DNA of 64,000 bases from Shinisaurus crocodilurus (taxonomy: Eukaryota > Chordata > Lepidosauria > Squamata > Shinisauridae): positions 11,279,042 to 11,343,041 of the forward strand of contig CM037885.1 in NCBI GenBank assembly GCA_021292165.1, given 5' to 3'. Below are positions 1 to 10,600 of this stretch, one piece after another (within the stretch, counting starts at the first letter, position 1; each line of letters starts with the position of its first letter). The notes under the pieces are model-generated. The model was given only the letters and a program-made list of their open reading frames with translations, did no database searches and was not told where the DNA came from. The translations under genes and the position numbers were made by a program.

Positions 1-360
1 TCATCCCATGAAGCTGATTGGTGGGAGATTCAGGACAGATAAGAGGAAGCACTTCTTCACACAGCGCATAGTTAAACTATGGAATTCACTTCCACAGGAT
101 GTGGTGATGGCCACCAATTTGGATGGCTTTAAAAGGGGATTGGACAGATTCATGGAGGAGAAGGCAATTGGTGACTACTAGTCCTGATTGGCTATCTGTT
201 TCCTGCAGCAGTTGCTGGGGAAGAAGGGCAGGAGGGCGCTGTTGCACTCATGTCCTGCTTGTGGGATCCTGTGGGCAGCTGGTTGGCCGTGGTGTGAACA
301 GAATGCTGGACTAGATGGACCCTCGGTCTGATCCAGCATGGCTCTTCTTATGTTCTTATT
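1..360 (+). mobile_element. 3' end of a CR1/L3-like LINE (family A)
   Basis: The first 180 bases translate to the last part of a non-LTR reverse transcriptase ORF (F-F-T-Q-R, L-W-N-S-L-P-Q-D-V-V, L-D-G-F-K-R), stopping at a TAG near 180. A 3' UTR follows, ending CTTCTTATGTTCTTAT. The same tail recurs at 4611, 6180 and 28501 and, inverted, at 20594. The exact clade is uncertain. Confidence 0.7.
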
Positions 361-613
361 TTAGTTTTCAATCGGGATTTCTGCCTGTGGTTCGGGTCGC
401 CAACACTTATTTTGCTGGCTTCTCTCCTTTGCCTTTAATACAGAGCTGCTGAACTTCTTTCTGCCCAAAGGCCAAATTCAATTTTAGAGAAGCTCTTGTG
501 AGCCACATTTCAGTGGTGGGCAGGGCAAATGGAGTGGGGCCAAAATATCAGAAATATCAAAAATCCCAGCACATTTTAGCTTAAAGTACTTATTATCAGG
601 AACTAATCTTAGG
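361..613. other. Unassigned spacer
   Basis: No gene or recognisable repeat seen. Confidence 0.4.
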
Positions 614-925
614 AGACACATTTCAACCTTTTAGAATGGGAGGAGATGAAAAAAGCCAGGAAACCACCAAACCATCGATGGTTGGGGAAAGGGGGATGGG
701 TCCAAGAGAAGGTGGCATGTCCTTTTGGGGAACCCCAGAGGGCTGGATTGGGATGCCAGGTGGTCCAAATTTGTGGAATTTGTGCAAGTTTATGCAATTT
801 GAGCAAATTTGCAGAGCGAAGGGCTGCATTTTGCACAATTTCCCCCACACACATACTGACTGGGGAATGCAGGGAGTTTGTAGCACTTTTTTCTGTCTAA
901 ACATGCAAAGGATTGTGCCCTAAAT
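614..925. mobile_element. MITE debris with palindromic AAATTTG motifs and a TTAA-type MITE end
   Basis: Contains direct and inverted AATTTG/CAAATT motifs. It ends in TTTCTGTCTAAACATGCAAAG...CCCTAA, which matches one end of the hairpin MITE seen at 11099 and 25676. Confidence 0.4.
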
Positions 926-1388
926 TTCACTTTTCCATATATGGAGAGCACAAGCGCAAGGTGAGAAGGGTGCCAGAGGAGTCGAGTAAAGAACAGGTCT
1001 ACCTTCTAATCAGAGGCCATGTTTTATCAGGGCTCTTTTGTCAGTGTTTTTAGGGAGGGATACTGAGTCTAATATAATCTGTTGCTGTACACACTTCCCT
1101 GATCCTTGATAGTTTAGTTTCTCATTTGAGCATCATCATTTTGAAGAGCTTTGGAGTGAGAAAGAGTTGCTGTTCGAGGTGTGGCTTCCTGATGTCTTTG
1201 CCCTTCAATCCCCATTCTTAATCCTATTCTCCTTGTTCCAGATTCCTAGTCCTAAACCACTCATTCTTGTCTATCCCAAATCCATCCCATTTGTTAATTT
1301 CATTCACACATCCTGATCCTTAAGTTTCAGTAGTTCTTCCTGTTACTTGTTTCTGTTAGCCTAGTCTGACTTTTTTTGTCTTTAGAAC
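926..1388. other. Unassigned pyrimidine-rich spacer
   Basis: No coding signal. Its right part weakly resembles 2150-2330, as part of an old tandem duplication. Confidence 0.35.
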
Positions 1389-1645
1389 TAGCAGTGCAAT
1401 CCAATGTATGTCTACTCAGATGTAAGGCCCACAGAGTTCAATGGGACTTACTTCCAGGTGATTTTGTGTAGGACCAGGGCTTTTTTTCTGGTGGAACTCA
1501 CCGGAACTGAGTTCCAGCACCTTTTCTTCTATTAATTGCATTACAATTTAATCGCCATCTACTCCCGAGGAAATGTAATCCAGGACCAAGAGTTCCGGTA
1601 CCCTTTTCTCCAGAAAAAAAGCACTGTGTAGGACTACAGCCTTAG
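1389..1645. repeat. Short dispersed repeat (CTACTCAGA-GTAAG type), split by a hAT MITE
   Basis: The pieces GCAATCC..ATGTCTACTCAGATGTAAG...CTTACTTCCAGGTGA and GACTACAGCC belong to one repeat. Relatives lie at 5905-6050, 10205-10308, 38830-38922 and 46930-46985. The insertion at 1475-1626 interrupts it. Confidence 0.6.
1475..1626. mobile_element. hAT MITE, copy 1, 152 bp
   Basis: Terminal inverted repeats CAGGGCTTTTTTTCTGG and CCAGAAAAAAAGCACTG, flanked by a perfect 8-bp duplication TGTAGGAC (1467-1474 and 1627-1634). Nearly the same sequence is at 37833-37978. Confidence 0.9.
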
Positions 1646-1649
1646 TTGT

Positions 1650-2560
1650 GTCACCTCCCTTCCCCCTAACTCCCCCCCCCCCATTGGCCCTATTCCTAAA
1701 GGTTAGGTTTTCTTTTGAAGCAAGTTCTGCTTCTCTTTTCTTTTATTAGTACTGTGAGAGTGTCAGCAATTTATTTATTAGTATGATATCATTTGAATAT
1801 TTTTTTCCAATGCTCTGTCTCACGGAGGGTTTATTTGTAGCTGAAGTTTTTGTATGTGCTGTGTGTGAGGGTCTTGGAAGAAGTAGCTTGCGGTGTGTAT
1901 GTGGTGTGTGAATTTTATTTTACACACCCAAGCTATTATGGGTGATCTATTTTGCACACAGAACCACTCTGTTACACATTTCGTTTGGAGAGAGAGAGAA
2001 AGAAAGAGGAGGAGGAGGTGGTGACTGAGGTTTTCTTTGTGGTGTGTGCATGGGTCTTAGTAGAAGTAGCCCACGGTGTGTTTGTGGTGTGTGAATTTTA
2101 TTTAGTGGTCATGGTGGAGGAAAAGTTTTGTAGTACAATATAATTCCTGATTCCATTCCAAAACAATCATCTCCCATCATCCTTATTCCAACCAGAACTT
2201 TTCCAAAAGTGTCCCTTAATTCGTTTCCTTCAACCAGTCCACCTTGATCCTTCCTCTAGCAGTTAATGCTGTTCTTTCTTTTCCCCTGCTGTTGTTTGTT
2301 AGTGTCCTGCATCTTGTCAAACTTCGTAGGCAGTGTCACCTCCCCTCCCACCCTCCACCCCCATTTTTACCCCAGAGGTTTTGCTTTGAATCAACTTGAG
2401 TCCCGTGTTCTCTTTTCTTTTATTAGTTGTGTGCGAGTGTCAGCAATTTATTTACGATTAACTTCACTGTTCTGTCTCACTGAGTTGTTCTTTGTGGTGC
2501 CTTACTAATTTTTAGTTGCCTGTGTGAATTTATTTTACACATGCACACACAGAGCTGCGA
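1650..2560. repeat. Imperfect tandem duplication, about 685-bp offset
   Basis: 1650-1760 (CACCTCCC...TTTTCTTTTATTAG then GAGTGTCAGCAATTTATTTA) recurs at about 2335-2455. Inside it, GTCTTGGAAGAAGTAGC...GTGTGAATTTTATTT at 1871 recurs at 2054. No gene inside. Confidence 0.55.
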
Positions 2561-2649
2561 GTGGCCTAGTGTACACAAGCAGTTGGACCTTTGAAGTATA
2601 CTATATTCATAGTATAGTAAACTGTATTCTGTAAAGTACACGGTATACA

Positions 2650-2703
2650 CAGAGAGCTTCAGCTATTGGGCGGTATATAAATGAAATAAATAAATAAATA
2701 ATA
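2650..2703 (+). repeat. LINE/SINE 3' tail ending in (AAAT)n
   Basis: GAGAGCTTCAGCTATTGGGCGGTATATAAATG followed by ATAAATAAATA; the same tail is at 39215-39275. Confidence 0.6.
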
Positions 2704-3124
2704 AAGTATAGACAAAATTCTTGTTTAACAACATGAAACCAGTTTCTGGTGGTGGCAAACCACATTCCTTATGGGAAGAGGTAGTAGAGACAGAGTTGTT
2801 GCTAGCACTGCCATACAGAACTGAGTTTCCCCGCCCCAAAGACCAAACATCTATGGTTAGCATAGCAGCAGGCAAGAGCTAAACCTTGGAACAGGTACAG
2901 CAGGTTCACCTCAGCTTGGAGGCTGCTAGTGGAAGCCATCTTCCTTCCACTTCCAAGAGGGCTCTTTGTATGGAGGAGGCAGTGGTAGTATTGAACCCCT
3001 GGCAGTGGCAGCTTCATGGGTGAAGGAGGCAGAGGAGGAGCTGTCTGATGTGGTGGACCCACTGACACAGGAGGGAGAAGATATATAATTTTTTGGCTCC
3101 CCTGGAGGAGAAACAACATCATCA
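2704..3124. other. Unassigned stretch
   Basis: Short chance ORFs only; possibly older LINE 5' sequence adjoining the L2 element. No clear motif. Confidence 0.3.
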
Positions 3125-4556
3125 AGGCACACTTGGATGAAGCCGATTACTTAGATCTATGCCAGTCGGGCTTCAGGCCTGGACATGGGACAGAAACGGC
3201 CTTGGTCACCTTGGTGGATGATATGAGGAGGGCCTTGGATAGGGGCAAATGCTCCTTCCTAGTCCTCCTCTATCTCTCAGCGGCTTTTGATACCGTGGAC
3301 CAGTCCACGGTATCCTCCTGGACCGCCTGAAGGGGTTGGGTATCGGAGGCACTGTATTACAGTGGTACCGTTCCGGTCCTTCCTCTCTGGAAGGTACCAG
3401 AGGGTAGTTCTTGGGGAGGAGGCTTCGGACCCTCGGCTGCTCACTTGTGGGGTGCCGCAGGGTTCCATCCTCTCCCCGATGCTATTCAACATCTACCTAA
3501 AGCTGCTGGGGGCTATCATCAGGAGGTTTGGGGTGCGATGCCATCAATATGCGGATCACATGCAGCTCTACCTCTCTTTCAAGTCCTCACCGAGGTTGGC
3601 CATTGAGACCCTGTCCAAGTGCCTGGAGGCAGTGGGTGGCTGGATGGGAAGGAACATGTTGAAACTGAACCCCGACAAGACTGAGGTACTTCTGGTGGGA
3701 GACAAGGGAAGGTTAGGGGATGTTGACCTGGTGCTGAATGGGATACATCTCCCCCTGAAGGACCAGGTCCGCAGCTTGGGGGTCATTCTAGACTCCCAGC
3801 TGTCCATGGAGGCTCAGGTGTCAGCTGTGAGCCGGGCGACGCTGTATCAACTCCATCTGATACGGCAGCTGCGCCCCTACCTTCCTAATCATCTGCTCCC
3901 ATCAGTGGTTCATGCCTTGGTCTCCTCTCGCCTAGACTACTGTAATGCGCTCTACGTGGGGTTACCCTGGTAGATGGTTCGGAAGCTTCAGCTGGTACAG
4001 AACGCGGCGGCTCGCCTGATTAAGGGCAGCCACTGGCGTGATCACATCACGCCAGTGCTTAATGAGTTGCACTGGCTACCAGTTGCTTGCCGAGCCGAAT
4101 TCAAGGTGTTGGTTTTGACCTTTAAAACCCTACACGGCTCCAGCCCAGTTTATCTCAAGGAGCGCCTCCAGCAACATCAAGTAGGCCGCTCAACAAGATC
4201 TGCCACGGACAGCCTTCTCCTTATCTCATCAGCCAAAGCAGCCAGGCTGGTGGGGACTAGGAAGAGAGGGCCTTCTCTGTGGTGGCCCCCACATTATGGA
4301 ACTCCCTCCCTAGTGACCTTCACCATGCCCCCTCCGTGATGAGCTTCCGCTGTGCATTAAAAACATGGCTGTTCAGGCGGGAATATGGGGTGGGTTAGGA
4401 TTTTAAAAGAATTTTTTAATACTGTTTTAATTATCATATTTTATTGTATTGTTTTACTGTATCATTTTAATTGTACATCGCCCAGGGTGGCCGGGTGACC
4501 AGCCAGATGGGCAATTAATAAATATAATAAATAAATAAATAAATAAATAAATAAAT
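3125..4556 (+). mobile_element. L2 LINE, 3' half with degraded reverse transcriptase
   Basis: Reverse transcriptase text runs over several frames: SGFRPGHGTETALV (frame 1), then LTCGVPQGSILSPMLFNIYL, LNPDKTEVLLVG and SRLDYCNALYVGLP (frame 2). Breaks: a frame change near 3300, the catalytic Y-A-D-D reading Y-A-D-H (about 3548), an in-frame TAG at 3971-3973, and another frame change near 4260. The 3' end has GCCAGATGGGCAATTAATAAATA and (AAAT)n. A dead, 5'-truncated copy. Confidence 0.9.
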
Positions 4557-4561
4557 CAGTG

Positions 4562-4609
4562 GTGTGGAGGAGGAGGAGGAGGAGGAGGAGGAGGAGGAGG
4601 AGGAGGAGG
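4562..4609 (+). repeat. (GGA)n microsatellite
   Basis: About 15 GGA/GAG units immediately before a family A LINE tail. Confidence 0.95.
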
Positions 4610-4610
4610 C

Positions 4611-4843
4611 CATTGGTGGCTACTAGTCCTGATTGGCTCTATGCTTCCTCCAGTATCAGAGGCAGTATGCCTAAGTACTCCAGTTGCTGGGGAACATGGG
4701 CAGGAAGGTGTTGTTGCACCCATCTCCTGCTTGTGGATTTCCTGTGGGCAGCTGGTTGGCCACTGTGTGAACAGAATGCTGGGCTAGATGGACCCTTGGT
4801 CTGCTCCAGCAGGGCTCTTCTCATGTTCTCTTATGTTGTTACG
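4611..4843 (+). mobile_element. CR1/L3-like LINE 3' tail (family A)
   Basis: GGCTACTAGTCCTGATTGGC through CTAGATGGACCCTTGGTCTG to CATGTTCTCTTATG, as at 181-360. Confidence 0.75.
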
Positions 4844-4849
4844 GTGAGC

Positions 4850-5215
4850 ACTGTGGAGGGGGAGGCCAGCCAGCACAAGCTGCAGCTTCCAAACCACCTT
4901 AAAAGGCAGCCCCATGAAGAGTGCATTGCAGTCATCTAACTTGCAGGTTACCAGAGCATAGACTACTAAAGCGAGGTTATCCTGGGCCACCAATCAAAGT
5001 TGTTAGAAAGGCACTTCATGCCACTGAGGCCACCTGAGTCTCAAGTGAAAAAGATGACTCCAGGAGAACCCCCAAGCTATGACCCTGCTCCTTTAGGGGG
5101 AATGCAACCCTATCCAGAACAGACTGAACACCCTCCATCCCATAGAAGAGCCACCCACTAGCAACATTTCAGTCTTGTCTGGATTGAACTGATAGAGGGC
5201 TGGAGTGGCTACTCA
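4850..5215 (-). mobile_element. L2 LINE reverse transcriptase fragment
   Basis: Minus-strand translation includes L-V-T-C-K-L-D-D-C-N-A-L-F-M-G-L-P, the same block as S-R-L-D-Y-C-N-A-L-Y-V-G-L-P in the 3125 element. Confidence 0.7.
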
Positions 5216-5220
5216 TACCA

Positions 5221-5690
5221 GGGATAGATGAATCTGTCTGTTTTGCTTTCTTTAACGTTCACATATTTTTCAAGCACAAGTTGTCATTGTCTTCCTGTCC
5301 CATTTCCACATCAGTTTGCAACTTTTTCCTTTTTAAAAAATGTCTGCAGGAACAGTTGTACAGATTTTTATGTGCATTTTCATGCACATTGTTGTGTGCA
5401 TGAAAATTTGTACAGATTTTTGCATGCAGATTTTCCTAATATACACAGTTTTGGCAAGCACTTTCCCCTGATGCGTGGCCTTTTGTGCACAGTCTTCCCT
5501 CATGTGAGCATTTTTGTACACCTTTTTTGATCGAATAACTTGCATTGCAAGATTCAGGGAAGTGCAAACACTGAAGGATAATTGCATTCCAGTTCACGTA
5601 CTAGTTCAAGAAGCGTAAATGAGGTTGGTTCATATTAAAATGCAAGCCGCCGAATGAATCTCACCCCCATTCCTAGCTGGCACAGTTATA
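5221..5690. mobile_element. hAT-like MITE, AGGGAT...ATTCCTAG family
   Basis: Starts AGGGATAGATGAATCTG and ends CACCCCCATTCCTAG. The interior is A/T-rich with many TGCATTTT/ATGCA motifs. Related blocks: 21908-22200 with 23050-23200, 27590-27960, 30600-30890, 60430-60870 and 63060-63420. Confidence 0.5.
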
Positions 5691-5904
5691 TGTAATTTAA
5701 GAGGTGGGCATAGTGCCATTTCATTCCCTGAAGAAACAGCTGTTGTGTTGACCTCACTGATCCTTGCTATATATTCATCTAGCCAAGCACATCCCATCCG
5801 TCATAATGATGTGTGTTTTGCTAGTCGGTGAACAAACATCTCCCTCTTTGCTTCCAGCATAGCAGGAAGGAAGGTCTGGACTATAGCAAAAGGCTGTGAA
5901 TCCA

Positions 5905-6050
5905 CTGTGATCCTAAGAATGTCTACTCAGAAGTAAGTCAAGAATATGTTTCATAAGGCTGCTGCAATCCTATACTAACTTACCTGGGAGGCATTGAAAT
6001 TAGTGGGGCTTACTTCTGAGTACACATGTTATAGGACTGTGCTGTAAGTG
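5905..6050. repeat. Two adjacent CTACTCAGAAGTAAG-type repeats
   Basis: TGTCTACTCAGAAGTAAG at 5920 and an inverted CTTACTTCTGAGTACAC at about 6009, around a CCTGGGAGGCATTGAAAT centre. Confidence 0.5.
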
Positions 6051-6137
6051 AATTTAGGAGTGCCGGCTCTGGCTACAAACCTCTGAAAACTTACTTGGCT
6101 ATCAATAGCTATTAGTGTCCTTTTAGCAGATAAGGCG

Positions 6138-6178
<41 letters not shown>
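6138..6178 (+). repeat. (TAA)n microsatellite
   Basis: About 13 AAT units immediately before another family A LINE tail (6180-6360). Confidence 0.95.
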
Positions 6179-6179
<1 letters not shown>

Positions 6180-6360
6180 CACCACCACCTCCAGGATCAG
6201 AAGTAGCATGCCTCTGAATACCAGTTGCTGGACAACACAAACAGGGGGGTGCTATTGTTCTCAAATCCTGCTTATGGGCTTCCCATTGGGGTGTCTGGTT
6301 GGCTACTGTGGGAACAGAATGGTAGACTAGATAGATCCCACACAGCTCCCAAGTAGACCA
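6180..6360 (+). mobile_element. CR1/L3-like LINE 3' tail (family A), diverged
   Basis: Contains CCAGGATCAGAAG, CAGTTGCTGGACAACAC, GGTTGGCTACTGTGGGAACAGAATG and GACTAGATAGATCCC in the family order. Confidence 0.65.
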
Positions 6361-7510
6361 TATTGACTAGGAATTGACCACATTTTAACCCCGTTTGCAA
6401 TCAAGTGGATAGAAATAATACAACCATTTCAGTATCTTTAGTATCTCGGAGACTACAGAAAGCAAAATAATAATTTAAAAACTGCTGGAGGGCCTGCCCC
6501 TGTGTGTCTTTATCAGCAGCCCGGCATTCAGAAACACAGCAGGTGAAGCTTCTCCTGGCAGGGAGATAAAGGTCATGTGAAAAGTCTCCGCTGCCAAGCT
6601 TGTGCATGTCAGGCTGCTGATAAAGGGAAGGGGGAAGCTAGTGAGCCAAACCTCGTGAGAAACCGAATCTCACTGCTCTCTGACCACTTTATGACGGCCT
6701 GCTTATTGCTCTATGGCTTCCGTTATTTGTTTCCTTTTCAGTAAAATGGGCTGTCAGAAAAGCTTCAGCTGTGAGAAGAAAGAGTTTTGTAAAGCAGGGA
6801 CAGGGTATGTATGGAGGGGCTGGGTGGGAAATGCAACTTGGAACATGAGAAACCTGAAGTCATTTGGTATAGTTATAGACCGTTATCTCTCACATACCTG
6901 CTTCAGTGCCATATTTTCATTTTAACAGCATTAAATAATCCTTATGTGTTTGCAAACTATGTCATGGGCTTGGTTTATTTAGACATATGCAAAATTGGAA
7001 TCGGCTTGTTGCAACTTTTCCTTTTTTTATTTATTTCCTTTTTTTATTTAGTGTAGAGTAAACACACAGGCTTTGGATACAGGCTTTGCAAAGTATTACA
7101 TTTGTTTTCCAATGTTTGTGAAGTGCTGAGAAATTCTATACAGTTTTGTTAAATACTCTCTCTCTCTCTCGGGGGCGGGGAGAGATTTCACATCCTGCAA
7201 TAAATTATTTTTGAGTTATTCATACTTGTCGGGCCATTATATTCACTTCCACAACAAAGAGCTTATTAGCCTGAAGCATGTCAAATCCTTTTAGAAAATA
7301 ATTTGCTGTACCACTAATCCTTGTCTTATTTCTTCTCCTGTGTATTTGGGTAAGTCACCATCTCTGTCCCCCTGCAGAATTAGTCCTGTCTTAAAAGAGT
7401 GATGAGACAATATACAACGACAGTGCACTTTTTCTCATTAGAAATGCATTGGGCTGGGGTCCAGACTAATGCGTATGCTTTCTTTCTCAATCCTTACATG
7501 GACACTTCAG
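6361..7510. other. Upstream region of gene 1
   Basis: Should hold the promoter and first non-coding exon of gene 1. A donor-like AACACAGCAG|GTGAAG lies at 6543. A (CT)n run is at 7159-7170. No clear TATA-containing promoter could be fixed. Confidence 0.3.
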
Positions 7511-7633
7511 GCCACAGACGTTGCTTCACCAAAGGGAGAGCTTTTGCATGCAGAAACTCGCGCTGTGCATTTCCCACCCTCATCATGATGGCTCTCTTGA
7601 GACTGTTTCTCTTCTTTGAGCTTCTTACTACAG
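7511..7633 (+). CDS. Gene 1 exon with 5' UTR end and signal peptide
   Basis: Coding part is 7585-7633, ending in a one-base partial codon before donor GTAAGG. The 74 nt upstream resemble the matching stretch before the gene 3 start (both include GCTTCA and end CATCATG), and both are preceded by an AG acceptor (here CTTCAG at 7505-7510). I therefore place the exon start at 7511, with a separate non-coding exon upstream. Confidence 0.75.
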
Positions 7634-10600
7634 GTAAGGATCAGGTGGTTATACCCTGGGGGCGGGATTCAGTTGTTCCATGGGGTTAAACAGGGCCTGA
7701 ACATATCCAAGATGGCAACACAGAAACCCTTTTCAAAGGAAACTGTGTGTGTGTGTTTATTTGTGTGCGTCTGTGAGAAGGGCAGGATTACACACACTCA
7801 ACTTCCATTTTTCCCCCGTTATAACTTTTGAAACATCTCCTGCATATTACATCACAACAACAAGGGCTCTCGCAAACAATTCAGAAGCTTGCTTTTTCAG
7901 TGACCCTGATCATGTGGAAAGAGCCATCCACAGGCATAGTTGCAGACATAGAGCTCTTCCAGACTATATAAGAAAATAGAAGTTGAGTGATAGTAATCCT
8001 ATCCCCCCCAATGCCTATTCATATGACATCAGAAAGAGGCTTTGGGATCATTCTACTGATACAGGCAAAAAAAGTATGATTCTCAAAAGGCAGACACAGA
8101 ACCAGAAGAGGCTCAAAGTCCATCAAGTTACACTGCCAGAGGTGAGAAAAGGATCCCCCTCATCCTGCTGCTCCATTCATGTTTTCAGATCAGTTTAGTA
8201 AAAAAAGAAGGGGGGGGAAGCAAGTTGTAGGGGCTAAGCTCCAACTCAAATGAGGCCACTAGCAAAGATCACCCTTTCATCTCTTTGGATGCAACCATTG
8301 GAGGAGGCTACAAGAGACCATAAGTCAGCCTAACTACATCAACAGGGGCTAGGTCCAACCTGTTACATTTCCAGAGCCTGAACTTAGCAGTTGAAGGTTC
8401 AAGGGTCCAAGAGTTGCAAAGTGGCCAGCACAATCAGGGAATAGGCAAAAAAGACAAGGTCTCCGCAGTACAGGTCACAGGCAACAGGGTTTCAAGGCAA
8501 CACAGCAGACATGGGGCAGAGAGGAGGAGGGTCGAAGTTCAGTCCAGAAATACTCATGCCAGGAATCAGTTAGTGAAGCAGTTCAAAGGCAAAAGAAACT
8601 GGGCTCAGGAAAATCTAGTCAACACTCTCTCCAGCAACTTTCTCAGCCTTCTACTACTGCTGTTCTTATGCAGTGCAGATGCTGTCAGCCACACCCAAGC
8701 CTCACCTGTGAGCTGTTAGTGAGTGCAGCTGAAAAGGTCCTCCTGGTGAGCAAGCCTCCTATGTGCAAGTAGACCTTTTTTTTTTCTCTCACAAGGAGGC
8801 CTCTGGCTCAGTCTAGCACTGCTTCTGAGTTCCTGTCTTTTCAGGAGGCATCTCTCCTGAGGGCTTGGGGCTTCTCTGCCCCCCCTCCTCTGAGGCAGAG
8901 GTCCTTGTCCTCCACAGGTGATGTTGTCCTCAGGGTAGTCACCCATGAGGGCCCAGGTTCCTCATGGCCTACTGGCATTGCTGGTGGTGGGTGGCTCCTG
9001 GTCCTCCAGCTCAGTCCTCTGAGGAAGAGTCTTCCAGCAGGGGCATAGGGATGGGTGAGAAATTTGTTCCATCCACAATGGTTGTGCAAATCTACCAAAT
9101 TTGTACCCGCCAAACTAAGGAGTGAGCTGGAACATAGCTGAACACCAAAATTCTCCAAGCCCTCCCCCACCCCATGCACAAATTAGCACAGAATCATTAT
9201 TAGTTTATTTGTATGCCAGTTTCCCATGGTAAAATCATGTTCAGAGTAACTTATAGCAACACTGGGAAAGAAAAGTAGACCACAAACATTTCCAAATGTT
9301 ATAGCAACATTTCCAAATAATTATCTAACAGCTACACAAGTCATAACAAGATTTAAATAGTCATTCACATAAAAGCATCTCACATTAATGAATATACATT
9401 AGAATTAAATAATCGAATAATAATTCATACTAAGGACAAATGGAGGTAAGAGAGAAACAATCCAGACAGCAGTTTTCATAGGTGGACTCAGTCAGTCAAG
9501 CAGGGCCCCACCTGAACAGGCCAGATGGTATGAGCCAGGGAAGCAGGACCAAGGTGTTGCAGGACTCAGCTAGATGGTCTGTAGGGCCCTTCAGCAGGAG
9601 CAGAGCCTTTGTAGCTGGAGTTTGTTGGGGCTCCACCCTCCTGGGCCAGATGAAATAAGCCAGGGAAGCAGGGTCCAGGCCTATTCAGGATTCACAGCTA
9701 GATGGTCAGGGGAAAGGGCACACACCAAATCCATATGCTATGGAAAAGTGCGCACAAAAAAGCACAAAATAGTGAAAATAATGCACAGAAGTTTATTCCT
9801 TCCAACTCATCAACATGGCTCTGGTTCGAAACTGAATTTGTGGGAAGGTGGAAGAGTGCAGGGCCAGCTCTGTCCATGCGTTACACCATCTGAAGGTGAA
9901 GGCTAGGCTTATGTAAGCCGACCCAATGCAGCCCTCTTTCCTTCAGGTGGTCAGAGTGCTCAAGGGGTAGTTGGCCAATAGTTTGGAGTGCTGGGAAGGG
10001 AGGGGGAGTCTCATGTTATAGTAGCCTGACTCTCCTGGCCTGTCTGCTGCCCCTGCGCGTCCTCTTACTGAGCCTTAGTGGCCACGACCCTTAGTGGCCC
10101 TGTCATTACTGGCCTTTTCTAGTCCTTGGCAGGCCTCAACCTTTCAGGGCAGTGGTAGGCCTGGGTTTCCCCCCCAGAACATGTGGGTCCAGAACGCTCC
10201 TATGCACAGAACAATCCTATGCATGTCTACTCAGATGTAAGTCCTACTAAATTCAAGGGAGGCTTACTTCCAGGAAACTGTGCTGCTTAGGAGGGACTGC
10301 AGCCGTAATCTCAGAAAGTATACAACATGCTTCAATAAGGGTTGCAGTGTTTGGAGAAAGGGATTCAGAGTAGAATTATCATTATTCTTTTCCAAAGCTA
10401 GCCAAATGAAAATAAATTATGGAAATTAGTATTAAAAAGGAATAAATTATGCCAAATAAAAGAACATAGGCAAATCTGCTAAATTTGCATAATGAGTAAA
10501 GGTCCCCAAATTTCAATTGTCCCATTTGAATTGGGCTAATTTTTCTTTCTTTTTTTTAGCACAGAATGTCTAGAGCTCTGCTTGTAGGAACAAGCTCCTA

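Noticed and set aside
6713..6925. Small Cys-containing frame (G-C-Q-K-S-F-S-C-E...F-C) after a CTTTTCAG site, looking a little like an LU exon
   Set aside because: Wrong cysteine spacing for any exon of this family, no matching donor phase, and it lies upstream of the gene 1 signal exon.
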